A stretch of DNA of 54,979 bases from contig JAGWTQ010000003.1 of the NCBI GenBank assembly GCA_028868905.1, forward strand, positions 1 to 54,979, written 5' to 3'. A model generated the notes under the pieces. That model did not search any database. It worked only from the letters and a program-made list of their open reading frames with translations, and had not been told where the DNA came from. A program made the translations under genes and the position numbers. This document shows positions 49,490 to 54,979 of this stretch, piece after piece (positions within the stretch are counted from its first letter, which is position 1; every line of letters starts with the position of its first letter). This DNA comes from Betaproteobacteria bacterium. Its GTDB lineage: Bacteria; Pseudomonadota; Gammaproteobacteria; Burkholderiales; Ferrovaceae.

Positions 49490-50244
49490 TGACACGCAAT
49501 TCCTGGAAAAATAGGACCCGCAACTGGGTCGCAAGCCTGGTTCTGGCGCTGGCTCTTCCCGCGGCCTGGGCGAATCCGGCGGGCGTGAAGCTGGACCATG
49601 CGCCCATCGATCCTTCCAATACGGCATCGCTGCAACGCGGGGCGCAGCACTTCATGAACTACTGCCTGACCTGCCACGGCGCCCAGCTTGCCCGCTTCGA
49701 CCTGCTCCTGCGGCTGGGACTGACCGAAGACCAGGTCAAGAAAAACCTGATCCTGACCGATGCCAAGATGGCAGACTACATGACGGTGGTGCTCAACCCG
49801 AAAGATGCCAAGAACTGGTTTGGCGTGCCGCCGCCCGACCTGTCGGTGGAAGCGCGGGTGCGCGGCGCGGACTGGCTGTACAGTTACCTGCGTGGTTTCT
49901 ACCGGGACGACCACCGGGACAGCGGCTGGAACAACCGCGTGTTTCACGGCGTGGCCATGCCCAACGTGCTCTGGGAGTTGCAGGGCGAACAGGTGCTGCA
50001 GCCGGCCGAGGGAGGGAAACCCGGAGAACTCCACGGGGAGAAGCTGGTCCTAGCCAGTCCCGGTAAGCTGTCGCCCAAGGAATATGACCAGTTTGTGGCC
50101 GATTTGGTCAATTATCTGGTATTTATTGCGGAACCGGCCCGCGAGACGCGCGTCCATATCGGCTATGGGGTCATGATTTTCCTGGCGATCGCTTTTGTGA
50201 TCACCCGCGCCCTCAAAAAAGAGTATTGGAAAGACGTTCACTGA
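49486..50244 (+). CDS. petC: Cytochrome c1
   Basis: A 252-residue heme protein of cytochrome bc1. The signal peptide (VLALALPAAWA) is cut near residue 29, and heme attachment C-x2-C-H is at residues 60-64 (CLTCH). The YLRGFYRDD segment and the axial-Met region (GVAMPNVLWEL) follow. One C-terminal membrane anchor (YGVMIFLAIAFVITRAL) ends it. The start is ATG 49486 overlapping petB, or the adjacent ATG at 49489. sspA follows after 32 bases. Confidence 0.96.
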   Translation: MMTRNSWKNRTRNWVASLVLALALPAAWANPAGVKLDHAPIDPSNTASLQRGAQHFMNYCLTCHGAQLARFDLLLRLGLTEDQVKKNLILTDAKMADYMTVVLNPKDAKNWFGVPPPDLSVEARVRGADWLYSYLRGFYRDDHRDSGWNNRVFHGVAMPNVLWELQGEQVLQPAEGGKPGELHGEKLVLASPGKLSPKEYDQFVADLVNYLVFIAEPARETRVHIGYGVMIFLAIAFVITRALKKEYWKDVH

Positions 50245-50276
50245 TTTTTCGCACCCCACGGAGTGAGAACCGACGC

Positions 50277-50876
50277 ATGATGACCTTGTATTCAGGAACC
50301 ACCTGTCCTTTCAGCCAGCGATGCCGCATCGTGCTGTTTGAAAAGGGCATGGATTTCCAGATTATCGATATCGACCTTTTCAACATGCCGGAAGACATCG
50401 GCGTGATGAACCCCTACAATCGCGTTCCGATTCTGGTCGAGCGGGATCTCATCCTGTATGAGTCCAACATCATCAACGAGTACATCGATGAGCGCTTCCC
50501 CCATCCGCAGCTGATGCCGGCCGATCCGGTGATGCGGGCGCGTGCACGCCTGTTCCTGTTCCGCTTCGAAGCGGAGCTGTTTTCACAGGTCTCCATCCTG
50601 GAAGCCGGCAACGCCAAGCTGGCCGAAAAGGCGCGCACATTGATTCGAGAAAACCTGGTGCAGATTGCTCCTGTGTTCGTGAAGCAGAAATTCATGCTGG
50701 GCGAGGAGTTTTCCATGCTGGATGTGGCCATTGCGCCGCTGCTCTGGAGGCTCGACCATTACCAGATCAGCATGCCCAAGCAGGCGGCCCCGCTGCTCAA
50801 ATATGCCGAGCGTCTTTTCTCCCGGCAAGCGTTCATCGACTCCATGACGCCTTCCGAGAAGGCCATGCGGAAGTAA
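50277..50876 (+). CDS. sspA: Stringent starvation protein A (GST fold)
   Basis: A 199-residue RNA-polymerase-associated protein with a thioredoxin-like N-terminal domain (LYSGTTCPFSQRCRIVLFEKGM) and an all-helical C-terminal domain. NPYNRVPILVERDLILYESNIINEYIDERFPHP is typical for SspA (in pieces RVPILVERDL and ESNIINEYIDERFPHP). It helps transcription under acid and starvation stress in enterobacteria. The ATG at 50277 is chosen; a second ATG follows directly at 50280. sspB begins immediately after its stop. Confidence 0.94.
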   Translation: MMTLYSGTTCPFSQRCRIVLFEKGMDFQIIDIDLFNMPEDIGVMNPYNRVPILVERDLILYESNIINEYIDERFPHPQLMPADPVMRARARLFLFRFEAELFSQVSILEAGNAKLAEKARTLIRENLVQIAPVFVKQKFMLGEEFSMLDVAIAPLLWRLDHYQISMPKQAAPLLKYAERLFSRQAFIDSMTPSEKAMRK

Positions 50877-51302
50877 GTGACTACTTCTTCAAAAAGGCCC
50901 TATCTGGCCCGCGCCCTCTGGGAGTGGTGCAGCGACAACGGGCTGACCCCGTTGATGCAGGTGCAGGTGGAAGGCACCGAGGCCCGGGTGCCCATGGAGT
51001 TTGTGAAGGACGGGCAGATCGTGCTCAACGTCAGTGCCACGGCGACCCGCAATCTCACCATGAACAACGTGGAAATCCAGTTCAATGCCCGCTTCAATGG
51101 CATTTCCAGGGAAATTTCCGTGCCCTGGAGCGCGGTGATGGGGTTGTATGCCCGGGAAACAGGCGAAGGCATGCTGTTTCCGGACGAAGAGCCCGATCTG
51201 GAAGCCGCCCCCCTGCTTTCGCCATCCCCTGATTCCAATGCGGCGGAGCCGGCCGCCGAACCTCAGAAGCAAAGAAAACCCACGCTGACTGTGGTTAAAT
51301 AG
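50877..51302 (+). CDS. sspB: ClpXP protease specificity-enhancing factor SspB
   Basis: A 141-residue adaptor that brings ssrA-tagged proteins to ClpXP. It shows RPYLARALWEWCSDNGLTPLM at the N-terminus (in pieces), the peptide-binding region VLNVSATATRNLTMNN and VPWSAVMGLYARETGEGM. The acidic linker leads to a short ClpX-binding C-terminal tail (RKPTLTVVK). The start is a GTG at 50877 directly after the sspA stop. tRNA-Thr(TGT) follows 15 bases later. Confidence 0.95.
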   Translation: MTTSSKRPYLARALWEWCSDNGLTPLMQVQVEGTEARVPMEFVKDGQIVLNVSATATRNLTMNNVEIQFNARFNGISREISVPWSAVMGLYARETGEGMLFPDEEPDLEAAPLLSPSPDSNAAEPAAEPQKQRKPTLTVVK

Positions 51303-51317
51303 CGGTTTGCCTTTCAT

Positions 51318-51393
51318 GCCGGCATAGCTCAGATGGTAGAGCAGCTGATTTGTAATCAGAAGGTCGTGGGTTCGATTCCTACTGTCGGCACCA
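51318..51393 (+). tRNA. tRNA-Thr (anticodon TGT)
   Basis: A 76-base cloverleaf with encoded CCA. The acceptor stem GCCGGCA pairs with TGTCGGC (one G-T), the anticodon loop reads TTTGTAA with anticodon TGT, and the T-loop is standard. No separate promoter was seen; it probably rides on the sspAB transcript. Confidence 0.95.
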
Positions 51394-51421
51394 TCAACCT
51401 GTTGAAAAACAGAGTTCTTCC

Positions 51422-52099
51422 TTGATTTTTGAGCGCCTCGAAGTCAGTCCCGATGCCGAAGCGCTGGCTGCGGCGGCCGCCGCACGCATCCTGACCCTGG
51501 CGTTGACGGCGTTGCGCTCGCAAGGTGTTTTCAGGCTGGCCCTTGCGGGCGGCGCCACTCCCCGTCGCTGCTACGAACTGCTGCGCACAGTGGACTTCGA
51601 CTGGTCCCGGACCGAAATCTATTTCGGCGATGAACGGTGCCTTCCGCTGGGTGACCCTGGCCGCAACGACACCCTGGCGGCGCTGGCCTGGCTTGACCAT
51701 GTGCGGCTTTCCCCCGGCAACCCTCATGCCATCCCGGCCGAACTCGGGCCTGAGGCGGCGGCCGCAGCCTACGCAGCAGTGCTTCGCCCGGTGCTGCCGC
51801 TTGACCTGGTGCTGCTGGGGCTGGGGGAGGATGGCCATACGGCCAGCCTGTTTCCGGGAAATGCCGCGCTTGAGCTTGCGCAGCCGGTTGTTCCGGTCTT
51901 TGGTGCACCCAAACTCCCTGCAAGCCGCGTGTCGCTTTCGCTTTCAGCGATCAATGCGGCGCGCCACAAGCTCTTTCTGGTGAGCGGGGCGGGCAAGCGG
52001 GAGGTTTTGCGCCGGCTGGAGGGCGAACCCGGCCTTCCCGCCGCAAGAATCCGGGGTGCGGAATGGCTGGTGGACCGGGAAGCATGGCCTGCCGGCTGA
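51422..52099 (+). CDS. pgl: 6-phosphogluconolactonase
   Basis: A 225-residue sugar-lactonase of the DevB/SOL type, second step of the oxidative pentose phosphate pathway. Family segments are LALAGGATPRRCYELL, IYFGDERCLPLGDPGRN, LLGLGEDGHTASLFPG and SLSAINAARHKLFLVSG. The start is a TTG at 51422, 28 bases after the tRNA; no better start is in frame. Neither zwf nor gnd is adjacent, so it stands alone here. It is convergent with the lipoprotein gene, only 3 bases away. Confidence 0.92.
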   Translation: MIFERLEVSPDAEALAAAAAARILTLALTALRSQGVFRLALAGGATPRRCYELLRTVDFDWSRTEIYFGDERCLPLGDPGRNDTLAALAWLDHVRLSPGNPHAIPAELGPEAAAAAYAAVLRPVLPLDLVLLGLGEDGHTASLFPGNAALELAQPVVPVFGAPKLPASRVSLSLSAINAARHKLFLVSGAGKREVLRRLEGEPGLPAARIRGAEWLVDREAWPAG

Positions 52100-52102
52100 G
52101 CC

Positions 52103-52645
52103 TCAGAAAATCTGCAGGGGGCCGAGCGGATTGAGGTGTTCTTCGTACTTGTGGATCGAAGGTTCACCGCCGGTCAGCTTGTAGATCACCACGTTGTGCT
52201 TGATCAGGACGATCCCGTCGAAACGCCAGCCCACCACGTCGGTCTTGCGCTGGAAGTTGAAGAAATCCACCAGGAAATTCCCGTAGCGGTTGCGTTCCAT
52301 CGAACTCTGGTTGATTTCGTAGCCTTCGCAGTCGGTCGTGGCGCGGATGCATTCCCGCACGCCCTGGTCCAGGTCGTCGGAGTTGATGGATGGGCTGGGA
52401 ATGAATCGGCGCAGGATGTCGGAATAGTTGAGGATGACGATGTTGGGGTTGGCGTGCGGGTCGAGCCCCATGGCCTTGAGGTCTTCCACGGTGGTCTGGT
52501 GCGGCACGATGCTGTCGAACAGGCGCTGCATCTCCTGGTAGCTTTTCCACGGGTTGACTGTGACGTCTTCCGCCGTGGGCAGCAGGCTGCTGCAGGCGCT
52601 CAGCCCGAAACAAAACAGCACGACAAGGCGGGGCAAGGGGTTCAT
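52103..52645 (-). CDS. Putative lipoprotein of unknown function
   Basis: I do not recognise the family. A 180-residue protein with a lipoprotein signal: a hydrophobic stretch then LSAC, so Cys 18 would be lipidated. The mature part, from about residue 30, is a mixed domain with KSYQEMQRLFDSIVPHQTTVEDL, an N-x-x-I-V-I-L-N-Y-S-D segment and a hydrophobic-alternating second half (VVGWRFDGIVLIKHNVVIYKL). No repeats or membrane helices are seen. Its ATG overlaps the glycosyltransferase stop (ATGA), so the two are translationally coupled. The context suggests an outer-membrane or periplasmic partner of a polyprenyl-phosphate glycosylation step; this is inference only. Confidence 0.75.
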   Translation of the reverse strand: MNPLPRLVVLFCFGLSACSSLLPTAEDVTVNPWKSYQEMQRLFDSIVPHQTTVEDLKAMGLDPHANPNIVILNYSDILRRFIPSPSINSDDLDQGVRECIRATTDCEGYEINQSSMERNRYGNFLVDFFNFQRKTDVVGWRFDGIVLIKHNVVIYKLTGGEPSIHKYEEHLNPLGPLQIF

Positions 52646-53586
52646 GGGGTATCCACGGGAGGGCCGTAACGTTTGCGGATGAGGTAAACGGGGCGCTGCT
52701 TGCTTTCTTCGTACAACCGGCCCAGGTATTCCCCGATGACGCCGATGGCCACGAGTTGCACACCGGAGAAGAAAAGAATGGCGACCATAAGGGAAGGATA
52801 ACCCTTGACCGGGTTTCCGTACACCAGGGTATCGATCACGATCTTGATGGCGTAGAGAAAGGCGAAAAAGGAGACGGCCATGCCGAAATAGGACGCCACC
52901 TTGAGCGGCAGGTGGCTGAACGAAGTGATGCCTTCCAGGGCGAAATTCCACAGGCGCCAGGCATTGAACTTGGTTTCACCGGCAGCCCGGGGCGGACGAT
53001 CGTAATGCACTTCGGTGGTCCTGAAGCCGACCCAGGCAAACAGCCCTTTCATGAAGCGGCGACGTTCCGGAAGCAGCTTGAGGGCATCCACCACAGCGCG
53101 CGACATGAGGCGGAAGTCACCCGCGTCTTCGGGGATTTGCACTTCGCTCATGCGATTGATGAAGCGGTAGAAGAAGCGGGCCGTGCCACGTTTGAACAGG
53201 CTGTCGCTCGTCCGGCTCGAGCGCACCGCCAGAACCACGTCGAACCCCTCCCTCCAGCGCGCCAGCAGCTCCGGAATCAGCTCTGGCGGGTCCTGCAGGT
53301 CCGCATCCATGGGGATGACGGCATCGCCCCGGGCCTGGTCCAGCCCGGCCGTGAGAGCGGCCTCCTTGCCGAAATTGCGCGACAGGTCGATGACGGTGAC
53401 GCGCGGGTCCTGTTCGCGCAGGGCCAGCAAGCGGGCCAGGGTGTCGTCGCGGCTGCCATCGTTGACACACAGGAGTTCCCAGGATTCGCCGAGCGGGTCG
53501 AGGATGGTGCGGATGCGCTCGTAGCAGGAGGCCACGTTCGGCGCCTCGTTGTGCATCGGAATGATCAGGGACAGGGTGGGAAACAT
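52642..53586 (-). CDS. Family 2 glycosyltransferase (GtrB/DPM1-like, membrane-bound)
   Basis: A 314-residue enzyme of the polyprenyl-phosphate sugar transferase type. The GT-A domain shows LSLIIPMHNEAPNV, CVNDGSRDDTL, LSRNFGKEAALTAGLDQARGD and the metal-binding DAD in PMDADLQDPP. ETKFNAWRLWNFALEGITSFS precedes two C-terminal membrane helices (FGMAVSFFAFLYAIKIVI and MVAILFFSGVQLVAIGVIG). It would load a sugar onto a polyprenyl phosphate. The ATG at 53586 is used; the open frame extends to 53850 across the divergent promoter. It is divergent from the GtrA-like gene and coupled to the lipoprotein gene. Confidence 0.92.
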   Translation of the reverse strand: MFPTLSLIIPMHNEAPNVASCYERIRTILDPLGESWELLCVNDGSRDDTLARLLALREQDPRVTVIDLSRNFGKEAALTAGLDQARGDAVIPMDADLQDPPELIPELLARWREGFDVVLAVRSSRTSDSLFKRGTARFFYRFINRMSEVQIPEDAGDFRLMSRAVVDALKLLPERRRFMKGLFAWVGFRTTEVHYDRPPRAAGETKFNAWRLWNFALEGITSFSHLPLKVASYFGMAVSFFAFLYAIKIVIDTLVYGNPVKGYPSLMVAILFFSGVQLVAIGVIGEYLGRLYEESKQRPVYLIRKRYGPPVDTP

Positions 53587-53612
53587 GGGACAGTGTCGGA
53601 AGCCGGGGTGCC

Positions 53613-53639
53613 AGTATAATCCACAACACCGATTATACT
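53613..53639. promoter_or_regulatory. Mirror-image promoter between glycosyltransferase and GtrA genes
   Basis: AGTATAAT (53613-53620) and ATTATACT (53632-53639) form a perfect 8-bp inverted repeat 11 bases apart. Each arm contains TATAAT reading inward, so the two -10 elements would drive opposite transcripts starting within a few bases of each other near 53625. The -35 regions are weak. The gap between the genes is 97 bases. Confidence 0.6.
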
Positions 53640-53683
53640 CCCCGGGCGCACCTGAAAAATGTTTAAAAATCAAGAGGAATGCA

Positions 53684-54088
53684 GTGAAGGCCCGGGTTCG
53701 TGAAATCCTCCTTTTCGCCCTTGCCGGGACGCTTGGTTTCGTCGTGGACGCCTCGCTCGTCACGGCATTGCATCGCTGGTTCGGTGCCGACCTGGTGAGT
53801 GCCAAGGCGGTCGGATTCAGCCTGGCCGTGACCGTCACCTGGGCTCTCAACCGCCGGCTCGCTTTTGCCGGCGCCCCACTCCGCCACCCGTTGCGGGAGT
53901 GGGGGCACTATGTCTGGACCAACGGCATTGGCGGGCTGGTGAACAACGGCACGTACCTGTTGGCCGTGTTTTCCGTCGATTTCCTGGCCCGCCAACCAGC
54001 GCTCGCCGTTGCCCTGGGTTCTCTCGCCGGCATGTTTTTCAACTACTTTGCCGCCCGCCATTGGGTTTTTCGCAGTAATAATCGTTGA
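53684..54088 (+). CDS. GtrA-like membrane protein (polyprenyl-sugar flippase family)
   Basis: A 134-residue protein with four hydrophobic helices: LLFALAGTLGFVVDASLVTAL, VGFSLAVTVTWALNRRLAF, TNGIGGLVNNGTYLLAVFSV and LAVALGSLAGMFFNYFAARHWVF. The N-R-x-W/L-x-F motifs after helices 2 and 4 are typical for GtrA/DPMS1-like proteins, thought to flip polyprenyl-phosphate sugars. The start is a GTG at 53684 with AGAGGA six bases upstream. Its divergent neighbour encodes the matching GtrB-type transferase. Its stop codon overlaps the -35 of the tRNA-Tyr promoter. Confidence 0.9.
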   Translation: MKARVREILLFALAGTLGFVVDASLVTALHRWFGADLVSAKAVGFSLAVTVTWALNRRLAFAGAPLRHPLREWGHYVWTNGIGGLVNNGTYLLAVFSVDFLARQPALAVALGSLAGMFFNYFAARHWVFRSNNR

Positions 54089-54113
54089 CAGGCCATTGAC
54101 GCTGGCCCATAAT
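54085..54113 (+). promoter_or_regulatory. Strong sigma-70 promoter of the tRNA-Tyr-Gly-Thr-tuf operon
   Basis: TTGACA (54085-54090), a 17-base spacer and CATAAT (54108-54113) match the consensus closely, followed by a GC-containing discriminator. The predicted start is about 8 bases before tRNA-Tyr. The -35 overlaps the stop codon of the GtrA-like gene. Confidence 0.85.
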
Positions 54114-54127
54114 TTCGGGTTCGTTTT

Positions 54128-54212
<85 letters not shown>

Positions 54213-54260
54213 TCCGGCTGATGGTGGATGTATTTCAGGCTGCAACTGGAATTCGGGCAC

Positions 54261-54334
54261 GCGGGTGTAGCTCAATGGTAGAGCAGAAGCCTTCCAAGCT
54301 TACGACGAGGGTTCGATTCCCTTCACCCGCTCCA
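54261..54334 (+). tRNA. tRNA-Gly (anticodon TCC)
   Basis: A 74-base cloverleaf with encoded CCA. The anticodon loop CTTCCAA carries TCC. It is nearly identical to tRNA-Gly(CCC) at 21159 (four differences). It lies between tRNA-Tyr and tRNA-Thr(GGT). Confidence 0.97.
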
Positions 54335-54357
54335 GGCTGGATGTGGTGAAAAGCAAG

Positions 54358-54432
<75 letters not shown>

Positions 54433-54487
54433 AATACTTTGAAACGACGATCATCGGCGCAAGCTGAGTACTCTCAAGGACATTGAT

Positions 54488-54979
54488 ATGGCAAAAGGCA
54501 AGTTTGAACGGACGAAGCCCCATGTGAACGTGGGGACGATTGGACACGTGGACCATGGCAAGACGACTTTGACTGCGGCGATGACGATTGTGCTGGCGAA
54601 GAAGTTTGGTGGTGAGGCGAAGTCCTACGATCAGATTGACTCGGCGCCGGAAGAGAAGGCGCGTGGGATCACGATCAACACGGCGCACGTGGAGTACGAG
54701 ACGCAGAGCCGTCACTATGCGCACGTGGACTGTCCTGGACACGCGGATTATGTGAAGAACATGATCACGGGTGCGGCGCAGATGGACGGTGCGATTTTGG
54801 TGGTGTCTGCAGCGGATGGTCCGATGCCGCAGACGCGTGAGCACATTTTGTTGGCGCGCCAGGTGGGTGTGCCGTACATCGTGGTGTTCATGAACAAGGC
54901 GGACATGGTTGACGACAAGGAGCTGCTGGAGCTGGTGGAGATGGAAGTCCGGGAGCTGCTGTCGAAGTACAACTTTCCT
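54488..54979 (+). CDS. tuf: Elongation factor Tu (5' part, runs off the window)
   Basis: The first 164 codons of EF-Tu, the GTPase that delivers aminoacyl-tRNA to the ribosome. G1 is GHVDHGKT (about residues 19-26), the switch I region contains [14 protein letters not shown]3 is DCPGHADYV and G4 is NKADMVD. The ATG at 54488 begins [20 protein letters not shown]. It is the last visible gene of the tRNA-Tyr-Gly-Thr-tuf transcript. Codon use is notable: Ala is almost always GCG, Thr mostly ACG and Gly mostly GGT or GGG, whereas groEL and most genes here prefer GCC, ACC and GGC. The 3' end is missing because the window ends. Confidence 0.97.
   Translation, partial: MAKGKFERTKPHVNVGTIGHVDHGKTTLTAAMTIVLAKKFGGEAKSYDQIDSAPEEKARGITINTAHVEYETQSRHYAHVDCPGHADYVKNMITGAAQMDGAILVVSAADGPMPQTREHILLARQVGVPYIVVFMNKADMVDDKELLELVEMEVRELLSKYNFP

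Noticed and set aside
51399-51412. Small hairpin CTGTT-GAAA-AACAG after tRNA-Thr(TGT) as a terminator
   Set aside because: The stem is only 5 bp and is followed by a mixed, not continuous, T-rich stretch; too weak to call.

Overview
The window is a GC-rich chromosomal segment of a Gram-negative bacterium, almost certainly a betaproteobacterium; genus and family cannot be fixed from the sequence alone. The basis is gene order: mlaFEDCB, an ABC exporter, bolA, murA, then hisGDCBHAFIE, a HIT protein and tatABC on one strand; petABC followed by sspAB; the kdsD-kdsC-lptCAB-rpoN-hpf-ptsN-hprK-rapZ cluster; and tRNA-Tyr/Gly/Thr leading into tuf. UbiA, cytochrome bc1 and LPS-export genes indicate a respiring, LPS-bearing cell. 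Coding density is very high and no insertion sequence, prophage or CRISPR array was seen.

Layout. 81-4608: an acetate-linked cluster (cNMP/CBS/DUF294 signalling protein, DnaQ-type exonuclease, and convergent DUF485-actP) with a possible 31-codon leader ORF. 4947-7009: groES-groEL behind a perfect CIRCE operator. 7027-9064: PBP4-type dacB and an orphan outer-membrane barrel. 9073-16216 (minus): yicC-gmk-rpoZ-spoT-ridA-recG-ubiA. 16328-19391 (plus): rph-rdgB-hemW-ogt. 19345-21062 (minus): thiS-thiG-trmB. 21159-22309 (plus): tRNA-Gly(CCC) and mutY, whose reading frame has no ordinary start codon outside the tRNA. 22265-29714 (minus): ten-gene kdsD-to-rapZ cluster. 29738-31708: KefB-type antiporter. 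31777-46365 (plus): one nearly gapless run of 22 genes for outer-membrane lipid transport, murein precursor, histidine and Tat export. 46322-47500 (minus): DegS/AlgW-like protease. 47667-51302: cytochrome bc1 and SspA/SspB. 51318-54979: tRNA-Thr(TGT), pgl, a divergent GtrA / glycosyltransferase-lipoprotein module, tRNA-Tyr, tRNA-Gly(TCC), tRNA-Thr(GGT) and the 5' end of tuf.

Themes. Much of the window serves the cell envelope (Kdo synthesis, LPS export, Mla transport, MurA, PBP4, the glycosyltransferase module) and its control (sigma-54, nitrogen PTS, HPr kinase, RapZ, (p)ppGpp). Most adjacent genes overlap by 1-4 bases or are a few bases apart, and non-ATG starts are frequent, so several starts differ from the longest open frame; the reasons are given per entry. 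The most unusual signals are the mutY/tRNA arrangement, the leader ORF before the acetate permease genes, three convergent gene pairs that each overlap by 44-47 bp, the mirror-image promoter in the GtrA/glycosyltransferase gap, and a tuf codon bias unlike the other genes.
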